Assembly (NCBI GenBank): GCA_013001045.1
Contig: JABDNG010000007.1
Coordinates: 1 to 35,484, forward strand
Reading direction: 5' to 3'
Source of the DNA: Woeseiaceae bacterium
Lineage (GTDB): Bacteria; Pseudomonadota; Gammaproteobacteria; Steroidobacterales; Woeseiaceae
Length of the DNA stretch: 35,484 bases
Shown here: piece after piece, positions 16,921 through 27,825 of the stretch
Numbering within the stretch: the first letter of the stretch is position 1
Layout: every line of letters starts with the position of its first letter
Position numbers and translations under genes: made by a program
Notes under the pieces: model-generated
What the model saw: the letters and a program-made list of their open reading frames with translations, nothing else
What the model was told of the DNA's origin: nothing
The model's database searches: none

Positions 16921-18425
16921 GTATGCCAGCCGAACACGTGCCCTCAGATCCAACCCTCGCCGACTTGCTCGAAGGCTACGCGGACGCACCGGCGATTCCG
17001 ATTCAGGGCGTTGCCAGCGACAGCCGTAAGCTCGCTCGCGGTTATCTGTTTCTGGCCAGCGGCGGAATGAACAGCCACGGGCTCGATTTCCTGGCGCAAG
17101 CGAAAGCCGCCGGGGTCGGCGCCGTTGCCTACGATTCGTCGACCGCGGACAGGCCCGACGATATCGGCGTGCCAATAATTGCCATCGACAAGCTCAGCGA
17201 CAAACAAGGTGAGATTGCCAGTCGTTTTTATGGCCGTCCGTCCGAGTCGTTGCGCGTCATCGGTGTTACGGGGACCAACGGCAAAACGACTGTCGCCTGG
17301 CTCATCGCGCAATGCGCGCGACTTCTGGGTGAACGATGCGGCTACCTCGGCACGCTGGGATACGGCGTTGATGACATTCAGGGCGCAGAGGGAATGACAA
17401 CGCCCGCCGCTGTCGAGTTGCAGGGCCGACTCGCTGATTTCGTGGCGCAAGGCGCATCCTTTACCGCCATCGAGGTTTCCTCACATGCCCTGGCGCAGGG
17501 TCGTGTCGACGGCGTGCGTTTCGAGGCCGCGCTGTTCACGAATCTGACGCGCGACCATCTCGACTACCACGCGGATATGCGAGAGTACTTTGAAACCAAG
17601 GCACGCTTGTTCCTCGAGTCCGGCGCACGAAATCGGGTCGTCAACGTCGATACAGAATTCGGTGCCGAACTGTCGGCGCGTTGTGGACCGGATGTCGTGG
17701 TGGTCTCAACAAAGCTCGATCGAGCCGCTACCGGCAATCCTTACGTCTACGTGCGTTCGGTCGTTGCGGCTCGGCAAGGCTCCGAGATCGCCTTTGTTAG
17801 CACCTGGGGGGATGGTCGATTCACGTTGCCGCTAGCCGGTGAATTCAATGTCGCAAACGCCGTCATTGTGCTCGCGCTCATGCTCAAGCTGGGCGTTCCG
17901 CTGAACACGGCCACAGGCGTGTTGTCTCGAGTGAGCGCGCCGCCGGGGCGCATGCAACGCGTTGCCGCCGAAGGCCCGGGCGTCTACGTTGACTATGCGC
18001 ACACACCGAACGCCGTCGAAGCGGCGCTGCGCGCCTTGCGAAAACATTGCCGCGGCAAACTCTGGTGCGTATTCGGTTGTGGTGGCGATCGCGACGCCGG
18101 CAAGCGGCCACTCATGGCCAGGTCCGTGGAGCGGCTCGCGGATCGTGTCGTTATCACGAGCGATAATCCCCGCAAAGAGCATCCGCAACAGATTATCGAC
18201 GAGATCGTGACGGGCCTCGCGCAGCCGGGCGAGGCAACCGTCATTGAGGATCGCTCGGCCGCTATCGCCTGGGCGATTGCCGAGGTGGCCGACACCGATG
18301 TTCTATTGATTGCCGGCAAAGGGCATGAAGACTACCAGCAGATTGGCGACGACCGCCTGCCGTTCTCGGACTATGTTGTTGCCGAGGCCGCGCTGCTGGC
18401 GCGTGCCGAGGGGAGTCAGCGATGA
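16917..18425 (+). CDS. murE: MurE, UDP-MurNAc-L-Ala-D-Glu:meso-diaminopimelate ligase
   Basis: 502 residues (E. coli 495). The ATP-binding motif GVTGTNGKTT is near residues 116-125, followed by the central Mur ligase region (AIEVSSHALAQGRVDGV) and the C-terminal ligase domain. DNPR at 416-419 is the signature for meso-diaminopimelate as substrate rather than lysine, so the wall is of the A1gamma DAP type. It adds the third residue of the stem peptide in the cytoplasm. ATG at 16917 overlaps the ftsI stop; the stop overlaps the murF ATG. Neighbouring in-frame ATGs (16917 and 16923) leave a small uncertainty in the start. Confidence 0.97.
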   Translation: MSMPAEHVPSDPTLADLLEGYADAPAIPIQGVASDSRKLARGYLFLASGGMNSHGLDFLAQAKAAGVGAVAYDSSTADRPDDIGVPIIAIDKLSDKQGEIASRFYGRPSESLRVIGVTGTNGKTTVAWLIAQCARLLGERCGYLGTLGYGVDDIQGAEGMTTPAAVELQGRLADFVAQGASFTAIEVSSHALAQGRVDGVRFEAALFTNLTRDHLDYHADMREYFETKARLFLESGARNRVVNVDTEFGAELSARCGPDVVVVSTKLDRAATGNPYVYVRSVVAARQGSEIAFVSTWGDGRFTLPLAGEFNVANAVIVLALMLKLGVPLNTATGVLSRVSAPPGRMQRVAAEGPGVYVDYAHTPNAVEAALRALRKHCRGKLWCVFGCGGDRDAGKRPLMARSVERLADRVVITSDNPRKEHPQQIIDEIVTGLAQPGEATVIEDRSAAIAWAIAEVADTDVLLIAGKGHEDYQQIGDDRLPFSDYVVAEAALLARAEGSQR

Positions 18426-19783
18426 TCACCTCGCTGAGTGCCGCGGCGCAAAGTATGAACGGCGTGTTGCACGGCGATGATCGTGCTTTTGCGGGCGTCA
18501 GCACCGACACACGCACCCTGCGTGATGGCGAACTGTTTTTTGCGCTGCAAGGTCCGAACTTCGACGGTCGAGACTATGTAGGTACGGCGCAGGCAAACGG
18601 CGCGGCCGGCGCCGTCGTGCCCAGTCGCGTGAACGAGGCGCTCTCGCAGATCAAAGTGGATGACACTCGCGCAGCGCTGGGTCGCTTTGGCGCGGCGTGG
18701 CGCAATGAGCACGACATTACCGTCGTGGGCATCACGGGTAGCAACGGCAAGACGACGCTCAAAGAACTGGTCAAGGCCTGTCTTGCACAACAGGCATCGA
18801 CGTTGGCGACTCAGGGCAATCTCAACAACGACATTGGCATGCCGCTGATGTTGGCGAGAATAAAAGACGAGCATCGTTTCGCCGTGTTCGAAATGGGCGC
18901 CAATCACGCGGGAGAAATTGCCTACCTGACGAAACTTGCGCGGCCTGATGTCGTCGTCATCTCCAACGCCGCCGCGGCGCACCTCGAGGGTTTCGGCTCG
19001 ATCGACGGTGTTGCCCGCGCGAAAGGCGAGATATTGCAAAACGCCGAGCGTCCTGCAGTCGCTATTCTGAACGCCGACGACCCGTACTTCGATTACTGGT
19101 GTTCGCTCGTCACAGACGTACGCATGCTTAGCTTCGGACTTGACGAGACGGCCGACGTTCACGCGGGCGAGATCGTGACGGGCGTTGAGCGGTCGCAGTT
19201 CCGTCTGCAGATGCCGGGCGCGGATATTGACGTGTGCCTGCCGCTCGTCGGCATTCACAACGTAAGAAATGCCTGCGCGGCAGCGGCTTGCGCGCACGCG
19301 CTCGGAATCGACGCAACAGCAATCAAGAATGCCCTCGAAGGCGTCAGTCCCATCAGCGGCCGCCTGCAGGCCCTGCGGGGAACAAACGGGGCAACGCTGT
19401 TCGACGACAGTTATAACGCGAATCCGAAATCCGTCATTGCTGCGGCTGAGTTCTTGTCACAGCTCTCCGGAGAGAGCTGGCTCGTGCTCGGCGATATGAA
19501 GGAGCTGGGTGACGATGCGGCGGCGATGCATCGTGAGGTTGGCGCCGCAGCGCATGCCTGCGGTATCGATCGCTTGTTTGCGTTAGGCGACTTGTCTCGC
19601 AACACCGTGGAAGGTTTCGGTGAGCACGCGAGTTGGTACGGCAGTATTGACGCGCTGGTCGACGAACTTAGTGAGAAGCTCACCAATTCCGTCAATGTGC
19701 TCGTGAAGGGCTCCCGTTCGATGCGTATGGAGCGTGTGGTAGACGCCTTGCGTGAAGTCGAAGCTGCGAGAAGAGAGGCCTGA
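18422..19783 (+). CDS. murF: MurF, UDP-MurNAc-tripeptide:D-alanyl-D-alanine ligase
   Basis: 453 residues (E. coli 452). The Mur ligase nucleotide motif [10 protein letters not shown] lies near residue 103, followed by [24 protein letters not shown] and [10 protein letters not shown], all characteristic of MurF. It completes the UDP-MurNAc-pentapeptide by adding D-Ala-D-Ala, which is supplied by Ddl from the same cluster. The ATG overlaps the murE stop. The stop is followed after 2 bases by mraY. No oddities were seen. Confidence 0.97.
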   Translation: MITSLSAAAQSMNGVLHGDDRAFAGVSTDTRTLRDGELFFALQGPNFDGRDYVGTAQANGAAGAVVPSRVNEALSQIKVDDTRAALGRFGAAWRNEHDITVVGITGSNGKTTLKELVKACLAQQASTLATQGNLNNDIGMPLMLARIKDEHRFAVFEMGANHAGEIAYLTKLARPDVVVISNAAAAHLEGFGSIDGVARAKGEILQNAERPAVAILNADDPYFDYWCSLVTDVRMLSFGLDETADVHAGEIVTGVERSQFRLQMPGADIDVCLPLVGIHNVRNACAAAACAHALGIDATAIKNALEGVSPISGRLQALRGTNGATLFDDSYNANPKSVIAAAEFLSQLSGESWLVLGDMKELGDDAAAMHREVGAAAHACGIDRLFALGDLSRNTVEGFGEHASWYGSIDALVDELSEKLTNSVNVLVKGSRSMRMERVVDALREVEAARREA

Positions 19784-19785
19784 TC

Positions 19786-20868
19786 GTGCTGCTCTATCTC
19801 ACAAAATACCTCGCACAGTTCGAATCGGGCTTCAACCTGTTCAATTACCTGACAATGCGCGCAATTCTCAGTGCGCTGACGGCTCTGTGCCTGTCGTTCA
19901 TCATCGGTCCGCGCATGATCGAGCGACTGAGCGTGAACCAGATCGGTCAGCCGGTTCGCGAAGACGGGCCGGAAACACACCTGCTCAAGGCCGGCACACC
20001 GACGATGGGCGGTGCGCTCATCCTCACGGCAATTGCGATCAGTACCGTGCTCTGGGCCGACCTCGAAAACGCGTACGTCTGGATCGTACTGTTCGTCACA
20101 CTGTCTTTCGGCGTCATCGGTTATGTCGATGACTACAAGAAACTCGTATTGCAGGACCCCGCCGGTATTTCGGCCAAGCAAAAGCTCTTCTGGCAGTCTA
20201 GTGCGGCTCTCATTGCCGCCGTTGCTCTGTACGTCACGGCAACTGATGAGGTGCAAACCTCATTGTTGATTCCGTATTTCAAGGATCTGGCCATTCCCCT
20301 GGGCATGTTTCAGGTTGTCGTGACGTACTTTTTTATTGTTGGCTTCAGTAACGCCGTGAATCTTACTGATGGCCTCGACGGTCTGGCGATCATGCCGACC
20401 GTCCTCGTTGGCGGTGCGCTTGGCATTTTCGCCTACGTCACCGGAAACATTAATTTCTCGGGTTATCTCGGCATTCCGTATGTGCCGGGAACGGGTGAGA
20501 TCCTGGTATTTTGTACGGCGCTCGCCGGAGCCGGACTGGGTTTCCTCTGGTTCAATACCTATCCGGCACAGGTATTCATGGGCGACATCGGAGCGCTTTC
20601 ACTCGGCGCGGCGCTCGGCGTCGTCGCGGTCGTCGTGCGACAGGAAATCGTGCTCGCGATCATGGGCGGTGTCTTCGTCGTGGAAACACTGTCGGTCATC
20701 ATTCAGGTGGTGTCTTTCAAGATGACGGGCAAGCGCGTATTTCGCATGGCGCCGTTACACCATCATTTCGAACTCAAGGGCTGGGCGGAGCCCAAGGTCA
20801 TCGTTCGCTTCTGGATCATCACGGTCATCCTCGTGCTGATCGGCCTTGCGAGTCTGAAGATACGATGA
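19786..20868 (+). CDS. mraY: MraY, phospho-MurNAc-pentapeptide transferase
   Basis: 360 residues, exactly the E. coli length. A ten-helix inner-membrane enzyme that attaches phospho-MurNAc-pentapeptide to undecaprenyl phosphate, forming lipid I. Conserved cytoplasmic loops are visible: TPTMGG near residue 71, GYVDDYKK (about 110-120), [33 protein letters not shown], and the histidine loop [12 protein letters not shown]. The start is a GTG at 19786, two bases after murF. The stop overlaps the murD ATG. Confidence 0.97.
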   Translation: MLLYLTKYLAQFESGFNLFNYLTMRAILSALTALCLSFIIGPRMIERLSVNQIGQPVREDGPETHLLKAGTPTMGGALILTAIAISTVLWADLENAYVWIVLFVTLSFGVIGYVDDYKKLVLQDPAGISAKQKLFWQSSAALIAAVALYVTATDEVQTSLLIPYFKDLAIPLGMFQVVVTYFFIVGFSNAVNLTDGLDGLAIMPTVLVGGALGIFAYVTGNINFSGYLGIPYVPGTGEILVFCTALAGAGLGFLWFNTYPAQVFMGDIGALSLGAALGVVAVVVRQEIVLAIMGGVFVVETLSVIIQVVSFKMTGKRVFRMAPLHHHFELKGWAEPKVIVRFWIITVILVLIGLASLKIR

Positions 20869-22199
20869 ACGCGGCAACTGCATCAGCACATAAGGACCTC
20901 GTCGTGGGACTCGGCGCAACCGGCCTGTCCATAGCGCGGTACCTCAGAAGAGCCGATAGGGATGCCATGTTCTTCGACAGTCGCCGCAAGCCACCAGGGA
21001 TCAAAGAACTCGACGAAGTCTGGCCGAATGCCGAAGTGCTGCTGGGCGACGCGCAGCTGCCGGGCGGTATCGCTCGAATTATCGCGTCACCGGGAATTTC
21101 CGACAGTCATCCCTTGTTGGCGAATGCACGAAAACGACACGTCGAAGTCGTTTCCGACATTGAATTGTTTGCCCGCGCGGCAAAAGCCCCTTTTGTGGCG
21201 GTCACGGGCTCCAACGGCAAGAGCACGGTGACGACGCTTATCTATCACATGTGTCAGGCGGATGGTCGCACGGCTCTCGCCGGCGGCAATCTCGGTGAGC
21301 CTGCGCTGGATCTTCTGCGGCATCCGATACCCCAGTTGTACGTACTCGAACTGTCCAGTTTCCAGCTGCACCGCACGCAAACCTTGCCGGCCGCCGTTGC
21401 CGTACTATTGAATGTGTCGCGCGATCATCTCGATTGGCACGCCGATGTCAGCGAATATCGACGTTCGAAATATCGCGTTTACCGTGAAGCGCAAGCTGCC
21501 GTCATCAATCGCTCCGATGGCGAAGCGGCAAAACACACCGAGCACTGCGAGCGCGTGATCAGTTTCGGTTCTGACGCTCCGGCCAACAACCAGTTCGGCA
21601 TATGCAACGAGGACGGAAAGTTGTACCTCGCGCGAGGCGACGAGTTGCTGATCTCGGTCAACGACGTCGCGATGGTTGGCGTACATAATCAGCTCAATGC
21701 GCTCGCAGCCCTTGCTGCCGGTGAACTTATTGGACTGAGTATGGCGGCAATGCTGCAAGTGCTTGCGGAGTTCCCCGGCTTGCCGCACCGCATGCGGTTT
21801 GTTGCACGCATCGGCGCCGTCGACTACATCAACGACTCGAAAGCGACCAATGTCGCGGCCGCCGTTGCTTCGGTCAATTCGATTGACGGCCTGCTCGTGT
21901 TGATCGCGGGCGGCGACGGCAAGGGCGGTGATTTTGCCGACCTTGCCGAAGCGCTCGATGGAAAATTGCGCGCTGCTGTGCTGATCGGAACCGACGCAGA
22001 AAAAATTGCGGCTGCTCTCCATCCAGGTGCACGCGTTGAATATGCCGACGACATGGCTGCGGCCGTGCGCACGGCGGCGTCTTGCGCGGAATCGGACGAC
22101 ACCGTGCTGTTGGCACCGGCATGCGCGAGTCTCGATCAGTTCAAGAACTACATGGCACGCGGCGACGCGTTCCGTGACGCAGTGCAGGCGCTCACATGA
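20865..22199 (+). CDS. murD: MurD, UDP-MurNAc-L-alanine:D-glutamate ligase
   Basis: 444 residues from ATG 20865 (E. coli 438). The N-terminal Rossmann-like domain begins [17 protein letters not shown]. The ATP motif [10 protein letters not shown] is near residue 112, followed by [10 protein letters not shown] and LELSSFQL, both MurD hallmarks, and [10 protein letters not shown] in the C-terminal domain. It adds D-glutamate, the second residue of the stem peptide. The frame is open back to 20511 inside mraY, but the ATGA overlap with the mraY stop and the family length fix the start. The stop overlaps ftsW. Confidence 0.97.
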   Translation: MNAATASAHKDLVVGLGATGLSIARYLRRADRDAMFFDSRRKPPGIKELDEVWPNAEVLLGDAQLPGGIARIIASPGISDSHPLLANARKRHVEVVSDIELFARAAKAPFVAVTGSNGKSTVTTLIYHMCQADGRTALAGGNLGEPALDLLRHPIPQLYVLELSSFQLHRTQTLPAAVAVLLNVSRDHLDWHADVSEYRRSKYRVYREAQAAVINRSDGEAAKHTEHCERVISFGSDAPANNQFGICNEDGKLYLARGDELLISVNDVAMVGVHNQLNALAALAAGELIGLSMAAMLQVLAEFPGLPHRMRFVARIGAVDYINDSKATNVAAAVASVNSIDGLLVLIAGGDGKGGDFADLAEALDGKLRAAVLIGTDAEKIAAALHPGARVEYADDMAAAVRTAASCAESDDTVLLAPACASLDQFKNYMARGDAFRDAVQALT

Positions 22200-23380
22200 G
22201 CTCTCAGACCATCACGATGCCCTTCCCGGCGCGGTTGAAGACCGAGTTACAGCTCGATCCTGTCTTGCTGGCGATTGTTTTTGCCTTGCTGTTCGGTGGT
22301 TTCGTGATCCTTGCATCGGCATCGATCTCGATTTCAGACAATGCTGTTGGCAACCCATTTTTCTACGTGCAACGGCAATTGCTCGCGGCGGCGATTGGCG
22401 GAGTCGCCGGCGGCATCTGTCTGTTCATTCCGATGCGCGTGTGGCAGAGCTTGAGTCTGTTGATGTTATTCGCCGGTCTTGCGTTGCTGGTTCTGGTGCT
22501 GGTTCCCGGTATCGGTTACGAGGTTAATGGCAGCACTCGTTGGGTTCGGATCGGCTTCATGAATCTGCAGGTGTCTGAGCCGGCGCGGCTCTGTTTCCTG
22601 CTCTACCTGGCCGGCTACCTGGTGCGTCGCAACAAAGCTCTGCGCGAGGAATTCGTCGGTTTCCTTCGTCCAATGCTGGTGCTGACGCTGGCCTGCGTAC
22701 TGTTGCTCAAAGAGCCGGACTTCGGCGCTGCCCTGGTATTACTGGCGACGGCGCTCGCCATGTTGTTCGTTGCTGGTGCACGCATACGCGACTTCCTGGT
22801 GTTCTTCTCGACGGCTGTTATTGCCATGGGGGCGCTGGCGCTCACGTCGCCGTATCGCATGAAACGTCTTACGGCTTTCCTTGACCCGTGGGCGGATCCG
22901 TACGACTCGGGGTTCCAGCTGACACAGTCATTAATCGCAATCGGTCGCGGCGAGTGGTTCGGAGTCGGGCTCGGCGATAGCGTGCAGAAGCTCTTCTACC
23001 TGCCCGAGGCACACACTGATTTTGTATTCGCCGTGTTCGCCGAGGAGTTCGGTCTTCTCGGATCGCTGGTGTTGATCGCACTATTCTTGGCCTTGCTCTG
23101 GCGCGTTTTCAAGCTCGGCAGACGTGCGGCAAGTTCGGAGCGTTTTTTCGAAGCGTACATTGCCATCGGCCTCGGTACCTGGCTCGGATTGCAGGCCTTC
23201 ATCAATGTCGGTGTGAACATGGGATTGCTGCCGACGAAAGGCCTGACGTTGCCGTTGATCAGTTACGGCCGCAGTAGCCTGATCATTACGATGATCTGTG
23301 TCGGCTTGCTGCTCCGCATTCATCATGAACTGGCTGTCGACGCGAAGCCTGTCAACCGCAAGCGAGGTCGAAGAAAATGA
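22196..23380 (+). CDS. ftsW: FtsW, septal peptidoglycan glycosyltransferase (SEDS family)
   Basis: 394 residues (E. coli 414). A polytopic SEDS protein of about ten helices that polymerises lipid II at the septum with FtsI. Conserved features: GSTRWVRIGFMNLQVSEPAR in the second loop, LLKEPDFGAALVL, HTDFVFAVFAEEFG with the catalytic-type Asp275, and MGLLPTKGLTLPLISYGRSS near the C-terminus. Its place between murD and murG and its shape favour FtsW over RodA. The ATG overlaps the murD stop, and the stop overlaps the murG start. Confidence 0.96.
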   Translation: MSSQTITMPFPARLKTELQLDPVLLAIVFALLFGGFVILASASISISDNAVGNPFFYVQRQLLAAAIGGVAGGICLFIPMRVWQSLSLLMLFAGLALLVLVLVPGIGYEVNGSTRWVRIGFMNLQVSEPARLCFLLYLAGYLVRRNKALREEFVGFLRPMLVLTLACVLLLKEPDFGAALVLLATALAMLFVAGARIRDFLVFFSTAVIAMGALALTSPYRMKRLTAFLDPWADPYDSGFQLTQSLIAIGRGEWFGVGLGDSVQKLFYLPEAHTDFVFAVFAEEFGLLGSLVLIALFLALLWRVFKLGRRAASSERFFEAYIAIGLGTWLGLQAFINVGVNMGLLPTKGLTLPLISYGRSSLIITMICVGLLLRIHHELAVDAKPVNRKRGRRK

Positions 23381-24465
23381 CCGCGCGACGCATTCTCGTA
23401 ATGGCGGGCGGCACCGGTGGCCATGTCTATCCGGCGCTCGCGGTTGCGCGCGCGCTGCAGGCCAGTTCGTGTGACGTTGTGTGGCTAGGCACGCACCGGG
23501 GCCTCGAATCTCGGGTCGTGCCGGCTGCCGGCATCGATATCGAATGGGTTGGTGTGAAGGGCCTGCGCCGCAAGGGCGTATTCGCCCTGCTCATTGCACC
23601 CTTACAAATTGGCTGGGCGCTGTTGCAGTCGCTCGGCGTCATCCTCCGTCGCCGTCCCGCAGCGGTGCTCGGCATGGGTGGGTTCGTCAGCGGTCCCGGC
23701 GGTGTTGCCGCCTGGTTGACGCGTCGACCACTCGTGATCCATGAGCAAAATGCCGCTGCAGGCCTGACAAATCGTCTTCTGGCGCGTCTCGCCCGGGTTG
23801 TGCTGCAAGCCTTCCCGGGCAGTTTTAATGCTTCCGTGAATGCGGAAACCGTCGGTAACCCGGTGCGTGAAGATATCGCCGCCATCCCGCGTCCGACGGA
23901 ACGTTACATGAATCGACAGGGCCCGCTACGCTTACTCGTACTCGGCGGCAGCCAGGGAGCGTTGGCGCTGAACCGCACGGTACCGGCCGCATTGGCGCTG
24001 ATTCCGGCCGAGGCGCGGCCCGATGTGCGCCACCAGTGCGGTGAGCGCACGCTCGACATTGCGCGGCAAGCGTATGCCGACGCCGGTGTCGAGGTCGAGT
24101 TGTTGCCGTTTATCGACGACATGGCGGCTGTGTACGGCTGGGCTGACCTGGTCGTTTGCCGTGCTGGTGCGCTGACCGTTGCGGAGCTCTGCGCGGCCGG
24201 ACTGCCCGCCTTGTTCGTGCCGTACCCGGGTGCCGTTGATGACCATCAGACCGCGAATGCGGGTCCGATGACGACGGCCGGCGCCGCAGCGGTCATTCAG
24301 GAATCGGACCTCACGCCCGAGCTGCTGGCCAACATGCTGCGCGAGTGGCTGCGATCGCGCGAAACGCTGCTCGGCCGCGCCGAGCATGCACGCGCGCTGG
24401 CGACGCCAAACGCCCTCAATCGAATCACCGAGCTGTGCCTCGAACAAGCCGGGAGACCGGCATGA
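23377..24465 (+). CDS. murG: MurG, lipid II synthase (UDP-GlcNAc transferase)
   Basis: 362 residues (E. coli 355). GT-B family glycosyltransferase peripheral to the inner membrane; it adds GlcNAc to lipid I to give lipid II. The N-terminal glycine-rich loop [19 protein letters not shown], the second loop [30 protein letters not shown] and the [10 protein letters not shown] motif of the nucleotide-sugar domain are all present, followed by [20 protein letters not shown]. The ATG overlaps the ftsW stop; the stop overlaps the murC ATG (24462). Confidence 0.97.
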   Translation: MTARRILVMAGGTGGHVYPALAVARALQASSCDVVWLGTHRGLESRVVPAAGIDIEWVGVKGLRRKGVFALLIAPLQIGWALLQSLGVILRRRPAAVLGMGGFVSGPGGVAAWLTRRPLVIHEQNAAAGLTNRLLARLARVVLQAFPGSFNASVNAETVGNPVREDIAAIPRPTERYMNRQGPLRLLVLGGSQGALALNRTVPAALALIPAEARPDVRHQCGERTLDIARQAYADAGVEVELLPFIDDMAAVYGWADLVVCRAGALTVAELCAAGLPALFVPYPGAVDDHQTANAGPMTTAGAAAVIQESDLTPELLANMLREWLRSRETLLGRAEHARALATPNALNRITELCLEQAGRPA

Positions 24466-25931
24466 TCAAACGCATGCGTCGCATCCACTGCGTGCACTTC
24501 GTCGGTATCGGCGGCTCGGGCATGTCAGGTATTGCGGAAGTGATGTTGAGCCTTGGTTACGCCGTGCAGGGCTCGGACCTCAAACGCAACAAACAAACAG
24601 GGCGCCTTGAAAATCTGGGTGCCACCGTATTCATCGGCCACGCTGCTGACAACATTCGCGATGCCGACGCTGTCGTCGTCTCCAGCGCGGTCGATGAAAC
24701 CAACCTCGAAGTGGCTGCTGCACGCGAGCAACTCATGCCCGTTGTCAGTCGTGCGGAAATGCTCGCAGAGCTCATGCGCTTTCGCTATTCGATCGCGGTC
24801 GCCGGTACACACGGCAAGACGACGACGACAAGTCTGGTTGCCAGCGTTCTTGCCGAAGGCGGACTGGACCCGACCTTCGTGATCGGCGGGCGACTCAAGA
24901 GCGCTGATGCGAACGCGCGGCTCGGCCAGGGCGAATACCTGGTGGCTGAAGCCGATGAAAGCGACGCCTCGTTCGTACACCTGAAACCGATGCTCGCTGT
25001 CGTCACCAATATTGATGCCGATCACATGTCGACCTACGACGGTGACATCGAGAAGCTCAAGAGTGGCTTCATCGAATTTCTGCACAACCTGCCATTCTAC
25101 GGACTTGCCGTCGTCTGCAGCGATGATCCCGGCATCAACGAAGTGCTCACCGATATTGGTCGGTCCGTGACAACGTACGGTGTCGAGGAGGGTGCGGATG
25201 TCCGGGCGGTGAACATCAGCTTTGATGAGGCGCGCTCGGCGTTCGACGTCATTCGGCAGCAACGCTCTTCCGAGGCGGGACCTTCCGACGGAGACACAGC
25301 GGACTCCATGTCCCCCGTCCTGCACGTAAGTCTGATGTTGCCGGGCATGCACAACGTACGCAATGCGCTCGCCGCAATCGCCGTCGCGAATGAGTTGCAG
25401 ATCGGTGACGATGCGGTCGTCCGAGCTCTGCAGAGCTTTGAAGGCATCGACCGACGTTTCCAGACCTTGGGTGAAGTCCGGATCGAGAAGGGCAAGGTCC
25501 TGCTCATTGACGACTACGGCCATCATCCGACAGAAATCGCGGCGACGCTCGAAGCGGCGAAGTCAGGCTGGCCGGAGCGCCGCGTCGTGCTGGTTTTTCA
25601 GCCGCATCGCTACACGCGCACGCGCGACCTCATGGACGATTTTGCAACGGTGTTGTCGGATGCCGACGTACTGATACTCCTCGATGTTTATGCAGCAGGC
25701 GAAGACCCTATCGCGGGGGCCGACGGCCGCTCGATGGCGCGTGCCGTCCGTACGCGCGGTGCGGTCGAACCCGTATTCGTCGAATCGCTCGATGACCTTC
25801 AGCCGGTACTCGAAGACCTGCTCGCCGATGGCGATCTCGTGCTGACGATGGGTGCCGGTGACATTGGCGCCTATGCGAGCAGCCTGCCGGAGCGGCTCGG
25901 TAAAGGCCCCGCTCTGAAGGTGCACTCATGA
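24462..25931 (+). CDS. murC: MurC, UDP-MurNAc:L-alanine ligase
   Basis: 489 residues from ATG 24462 (E. coli 491). The N-terminal domain begins [20 protein letters not shown], followed by the nucleotide motif [10 protein letters not shown] (about 112-121), [24 protein letters not shown] and the C-terminal [14 protein letters not shown] and [12 protein letters not shown], all MurC-specific. It adds the first stem-peptide residue. The frame is open upstream to 24345 inside murG, but the ATGA overlap and the family N-terminus determine the start. The stop overlaps murB. A short insertion rich in Ser/Glu/Asp (about residues 270-285) is poorly conserved. Confidence 0.97.
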   Translation: MIKRMRRIHCVHFVGIGGSGMSGIAEVMLSLGYAVQGSDLKRNKQTGRLENLGATVFIGHAADNIRDADAVVVSSAVDETNLEVAAAREQLMPVVSRAEMLAELMRFRYSIAVAGTHGKTTTTSLVASVLAEGGLDPTFVIGGRLKSADANARLGQGEYLVAEADESDASFVHLKPMLAVVTNIDADHMSTYDGDIEKLKSGFIEFLHNLPFYGLAVVCSDDPGINEVLTDIGRSVTTYGVEEGADVRAVNISFDEARSAFDVIRQQRSSEAGPSDGDTADSMSPVLHVSLMLPGMHNVRNALAAIAVANELQIGDDAVVRALQSFEGIDRRFQTLGEVRIEKGKVLLIDDYGHHPTEIAATLEAAKSGWPERRVVLVFQPHRYTRTRDLMDDFATVLSDADVLILLDVYAAGEDPIAGADGRSMARAVRTRGAVEPVFVESLDDLQPVLEDLLADGDLVLTMGAGDIGAYASSLPERLGKGPALKVHS

Positions 25932-26827
25932 TGGCGGCCGCAAGGGACCTCAAGGTGCAGGGCGAGCTTCGTTATGACGAGCCGATGAGCCGGCACACGT
26001 CATGGCGGGTCGGCGGTCCGGCCGAGACCTTCTTCGTGCCATCAAGTATCGACGATCTCGCCACCTTTCTCGCGGACCTCGACGCGGATACGCCGTTGTT
26101 CTGGCACGGCGTTGGCAGCAATCTTCTGGTTCGCGACGGCGGCCTTCCGGGGGTCGTTATTTCGGCGACCCGGATGTTGAAGGGCATGGAGCGCATCGAT
26201 GATCTGCGTGTGCGGGCCGGCGCCGGCGTTCCGTGCACACAGCTTGCGCGGCAGTGCATTCGGTGGCAGCTGGGGCCGTCGGAGTTTTTTGCCGGAATTC
26301 CGGGGACAGTTGGCGGGGCGCTGGCCATGAACGCAGGGGCGCACGGCGGTGAGACCTGGGAACGCGTCGAGTCGGTGCAAACCATAGATCGCAATGGCGA
26401 GATTCATGAGCGCACGCCTGACGACTATGTCGTTGCATACCGCAGCGTTGAAGGCCCGGTGAACGAGTGGTTTCTCGCCGCGACGTTCTGTTTCGAACCC
26501 GACGCAACGCCGAGCATGGATGAGATGAAGCGTATGCTCGAGCGCCGCAGAACGACGCAGCCGCTGGGACTTCCAAGTTGCGGCTCCGTATTTCGCAACC
26601 CGCCCGGCGATTATTCGGCACGGCTCATTGAAGCAGCAGGCCTCAAGGGTTACCGCATCGGCGGCGCCGAGGTGTCAACCAAGCACGCGAATTTCATCAT
26701 CAACCGCGACAACGCGTCGGCGAGTGATATCGAAGAACTGATCGAACACGTTCGCAAAACCGTGCTGGAAACGCACGGCGTGAGCCTCCGGCACGAAGTT
26801 CGCATCGTCGGTGAGGCACTGACATGA
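25928..26827 (+). CDS. murB: MurB, UDP-N-acetylenolpyruvoylglucosamine reductase (type II)
   Basis: 299 residues, the size of type II MurB (the E. coli type I enzyme has 342). FAD-binding domain with [36 protein letters not shown] and [20 protein letters not shown]. The substrate domain carries [18 protein letters not shown] with the proton-donor Ser220, and ends [10 protein letters not shown] with the conserved Glu. It reduces the MurA product to UDP-MurNAc with NADPH. ATG at 25928 overlaps the murC stop; a second ATG follows directly. MurB inside the cluster between murC and ddl is normal for many non-enteric gammaproteobacteria but unlike E. coli. Confidence 0.96.
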   Translation: MMAAARDLKVQGELRYDEPMSRHTSWRVGGPAETFFVPSSIDDLATFLADLDADTPLFWHGVGSNLLVRDGGLPGVVISATRMLKGMERIDDLRVRAGAGVPCTQLARQCIRWQLGPSEFFAGIPGTVGGALAMNAGAHGGETWERVESVQTIDRNGEIHERTPDDYVVAYRSVEGPVNEWFLAATFCFEPDATPSMDEMKRMLERRRTTQPLGLPSCGSVFRNPPGDYSARLIEAAGLKGYRIGGAEVSTKHANFIINRDNASASDIEELIEHVRKTVLETHGVSLRHEVRIVGEALT

Positions 26828-27825
26828 ACGCCGTGCCGACGATTCGGGAACAACGGTACAGGATTTCCGATGCCGCGGAATTCGGTCGGGTTGCCGTAAT
26901 GCTGGGCGGCCATTCAAGTGAACGCGCAGTATCGCTGGATACGGGCGCCGCCGTCCTCAAAGCATTGCAGTCAAAGGGTGTCGATGCGCATGCCTGGGAC
27001 CCCGCTGAAAAGACGATGGCGCAGTTCGCCGAGGCCGGGTTCGATCGCGTCTGGATCGCGTTACACGGTCCGGGCGGCGAGGACGGTGCGCTACAAGGTG
27101 CGTTGCAGTGGCTCGAAACGCCCTACACGGGCAGTGGCGTCATGGCGTCGGCGCTCGCGATGGATAAAGTCAGAAGCAAACACCTGTTTCGCGCTTGCGA
27201 CATCCCGACGCCGGACTACGCCGTGGTGCGCTCCTACGCCGATGCATCGCTCGCCGCCGAGCAACTGGGATTCCCGCTCATTATCAAGCCGTCCGGGCAG
27301 GGTTCGAGTGTCGGCATGTCAAAAATATTTGAACGCGCCGAACTGAATGACGCGGTTGATATTGCGCTGCAATACGAGGCGACTGCCTTGCTCGAATGCT
27401 GCATCACGGGGGATGAATTCACGGTCGCCGTGCTGCAGGGTCGAGCGCTGCCGAGCATTCGCATCGTCACACCCCGTGTTTTCTACGATTACAGGGCGAA
27501 ATACGAATCCGACCGCACGGAGTACATCTGTCGCGGCACGGCAAGCGACGCAGATGAGCAAATCTATGCGGATCTTGCTGTCGCCGCGTTCAACGAACTG
27601 GGCTGCACCGGCTGGGGTCGCGTGGATTTCATGACCGGCGCGGATGGTCGGCCGCAGGTTCTCGAAGTGAATACGGTACCCGGCATGACAAGCCACAGTC
27701 TCGTGCCGATGGCGGCACTGAAAGACGGCATCGATTTCAACGAGCTCTGCTGGCGCATTCTCGAAACGAGTTTCCACGACATTGAAGCTGCAGACACGCT
27801 AGGGGTGGCCGCAAATGGCGCGTAA
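26824..27825 (+). CDS. ddlB: Ddl, D-alanine--D-alanine ligase
   Basis: 333 residues, about 25 longer than E. coli DdlB (306). The excess is mainly an N-terminal leader of about 20 residues before GRVAVMLGGHSSERAVSLDTG. ATP-grasp features follow: ALHGPGGEDGALQG, PLIIKPSGQGSSVGMSK, and metal-binding VLEVNTVPGMTSHSLVPMAA at the C-terminus. It makes the D-Ala-D-Ala dipeptide used by MurF. The ATG at 26824 overlaps the murB stop, which supports the longer N-terminus over internal starts. It overlaps ftsQ by 11 bases. Confidence 0.96.
   Translation: MNAVPTIREQRYRISDAAEFGRVAVMLGGHSSERAVSLDTGAAVLKALQSKGVDAHAWDPAEKTMAQFAEAGFDRVWIALHGPGGEDGALQGALQWLETPYTGSGVMASALAMDKVRSKHLFRACDIPTPDYAVVRSYADASLAAEQLGFPLIIKPSGQGSSVGMSKIFERAELNDAVDIALQYEATALLECCITGDEFTVAVLQGRALPSIRIVTPRVFYDYRAKYESDRTEYICRGTASDADEQIYADLAVAAFNELGCTGWGRVDFMTGADGRPQVLEVNTVPGMTSHSLVPMAALKDGIDFNELCWRILETSFHDIEAADTLGVAANGA

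Noticed and set aside
16231-17175. Arginine-rich minus-strand frame across the ftsI-murE junction
   Set aside because: Composition is typical of a complementary frame of GC-rich coding sequence; it spans two genuine genes.
24525-25526. 333-codon minus-strand frame over murC
   Set aside because: Antisense shadow of murC without recognised motifs or initiation signals.
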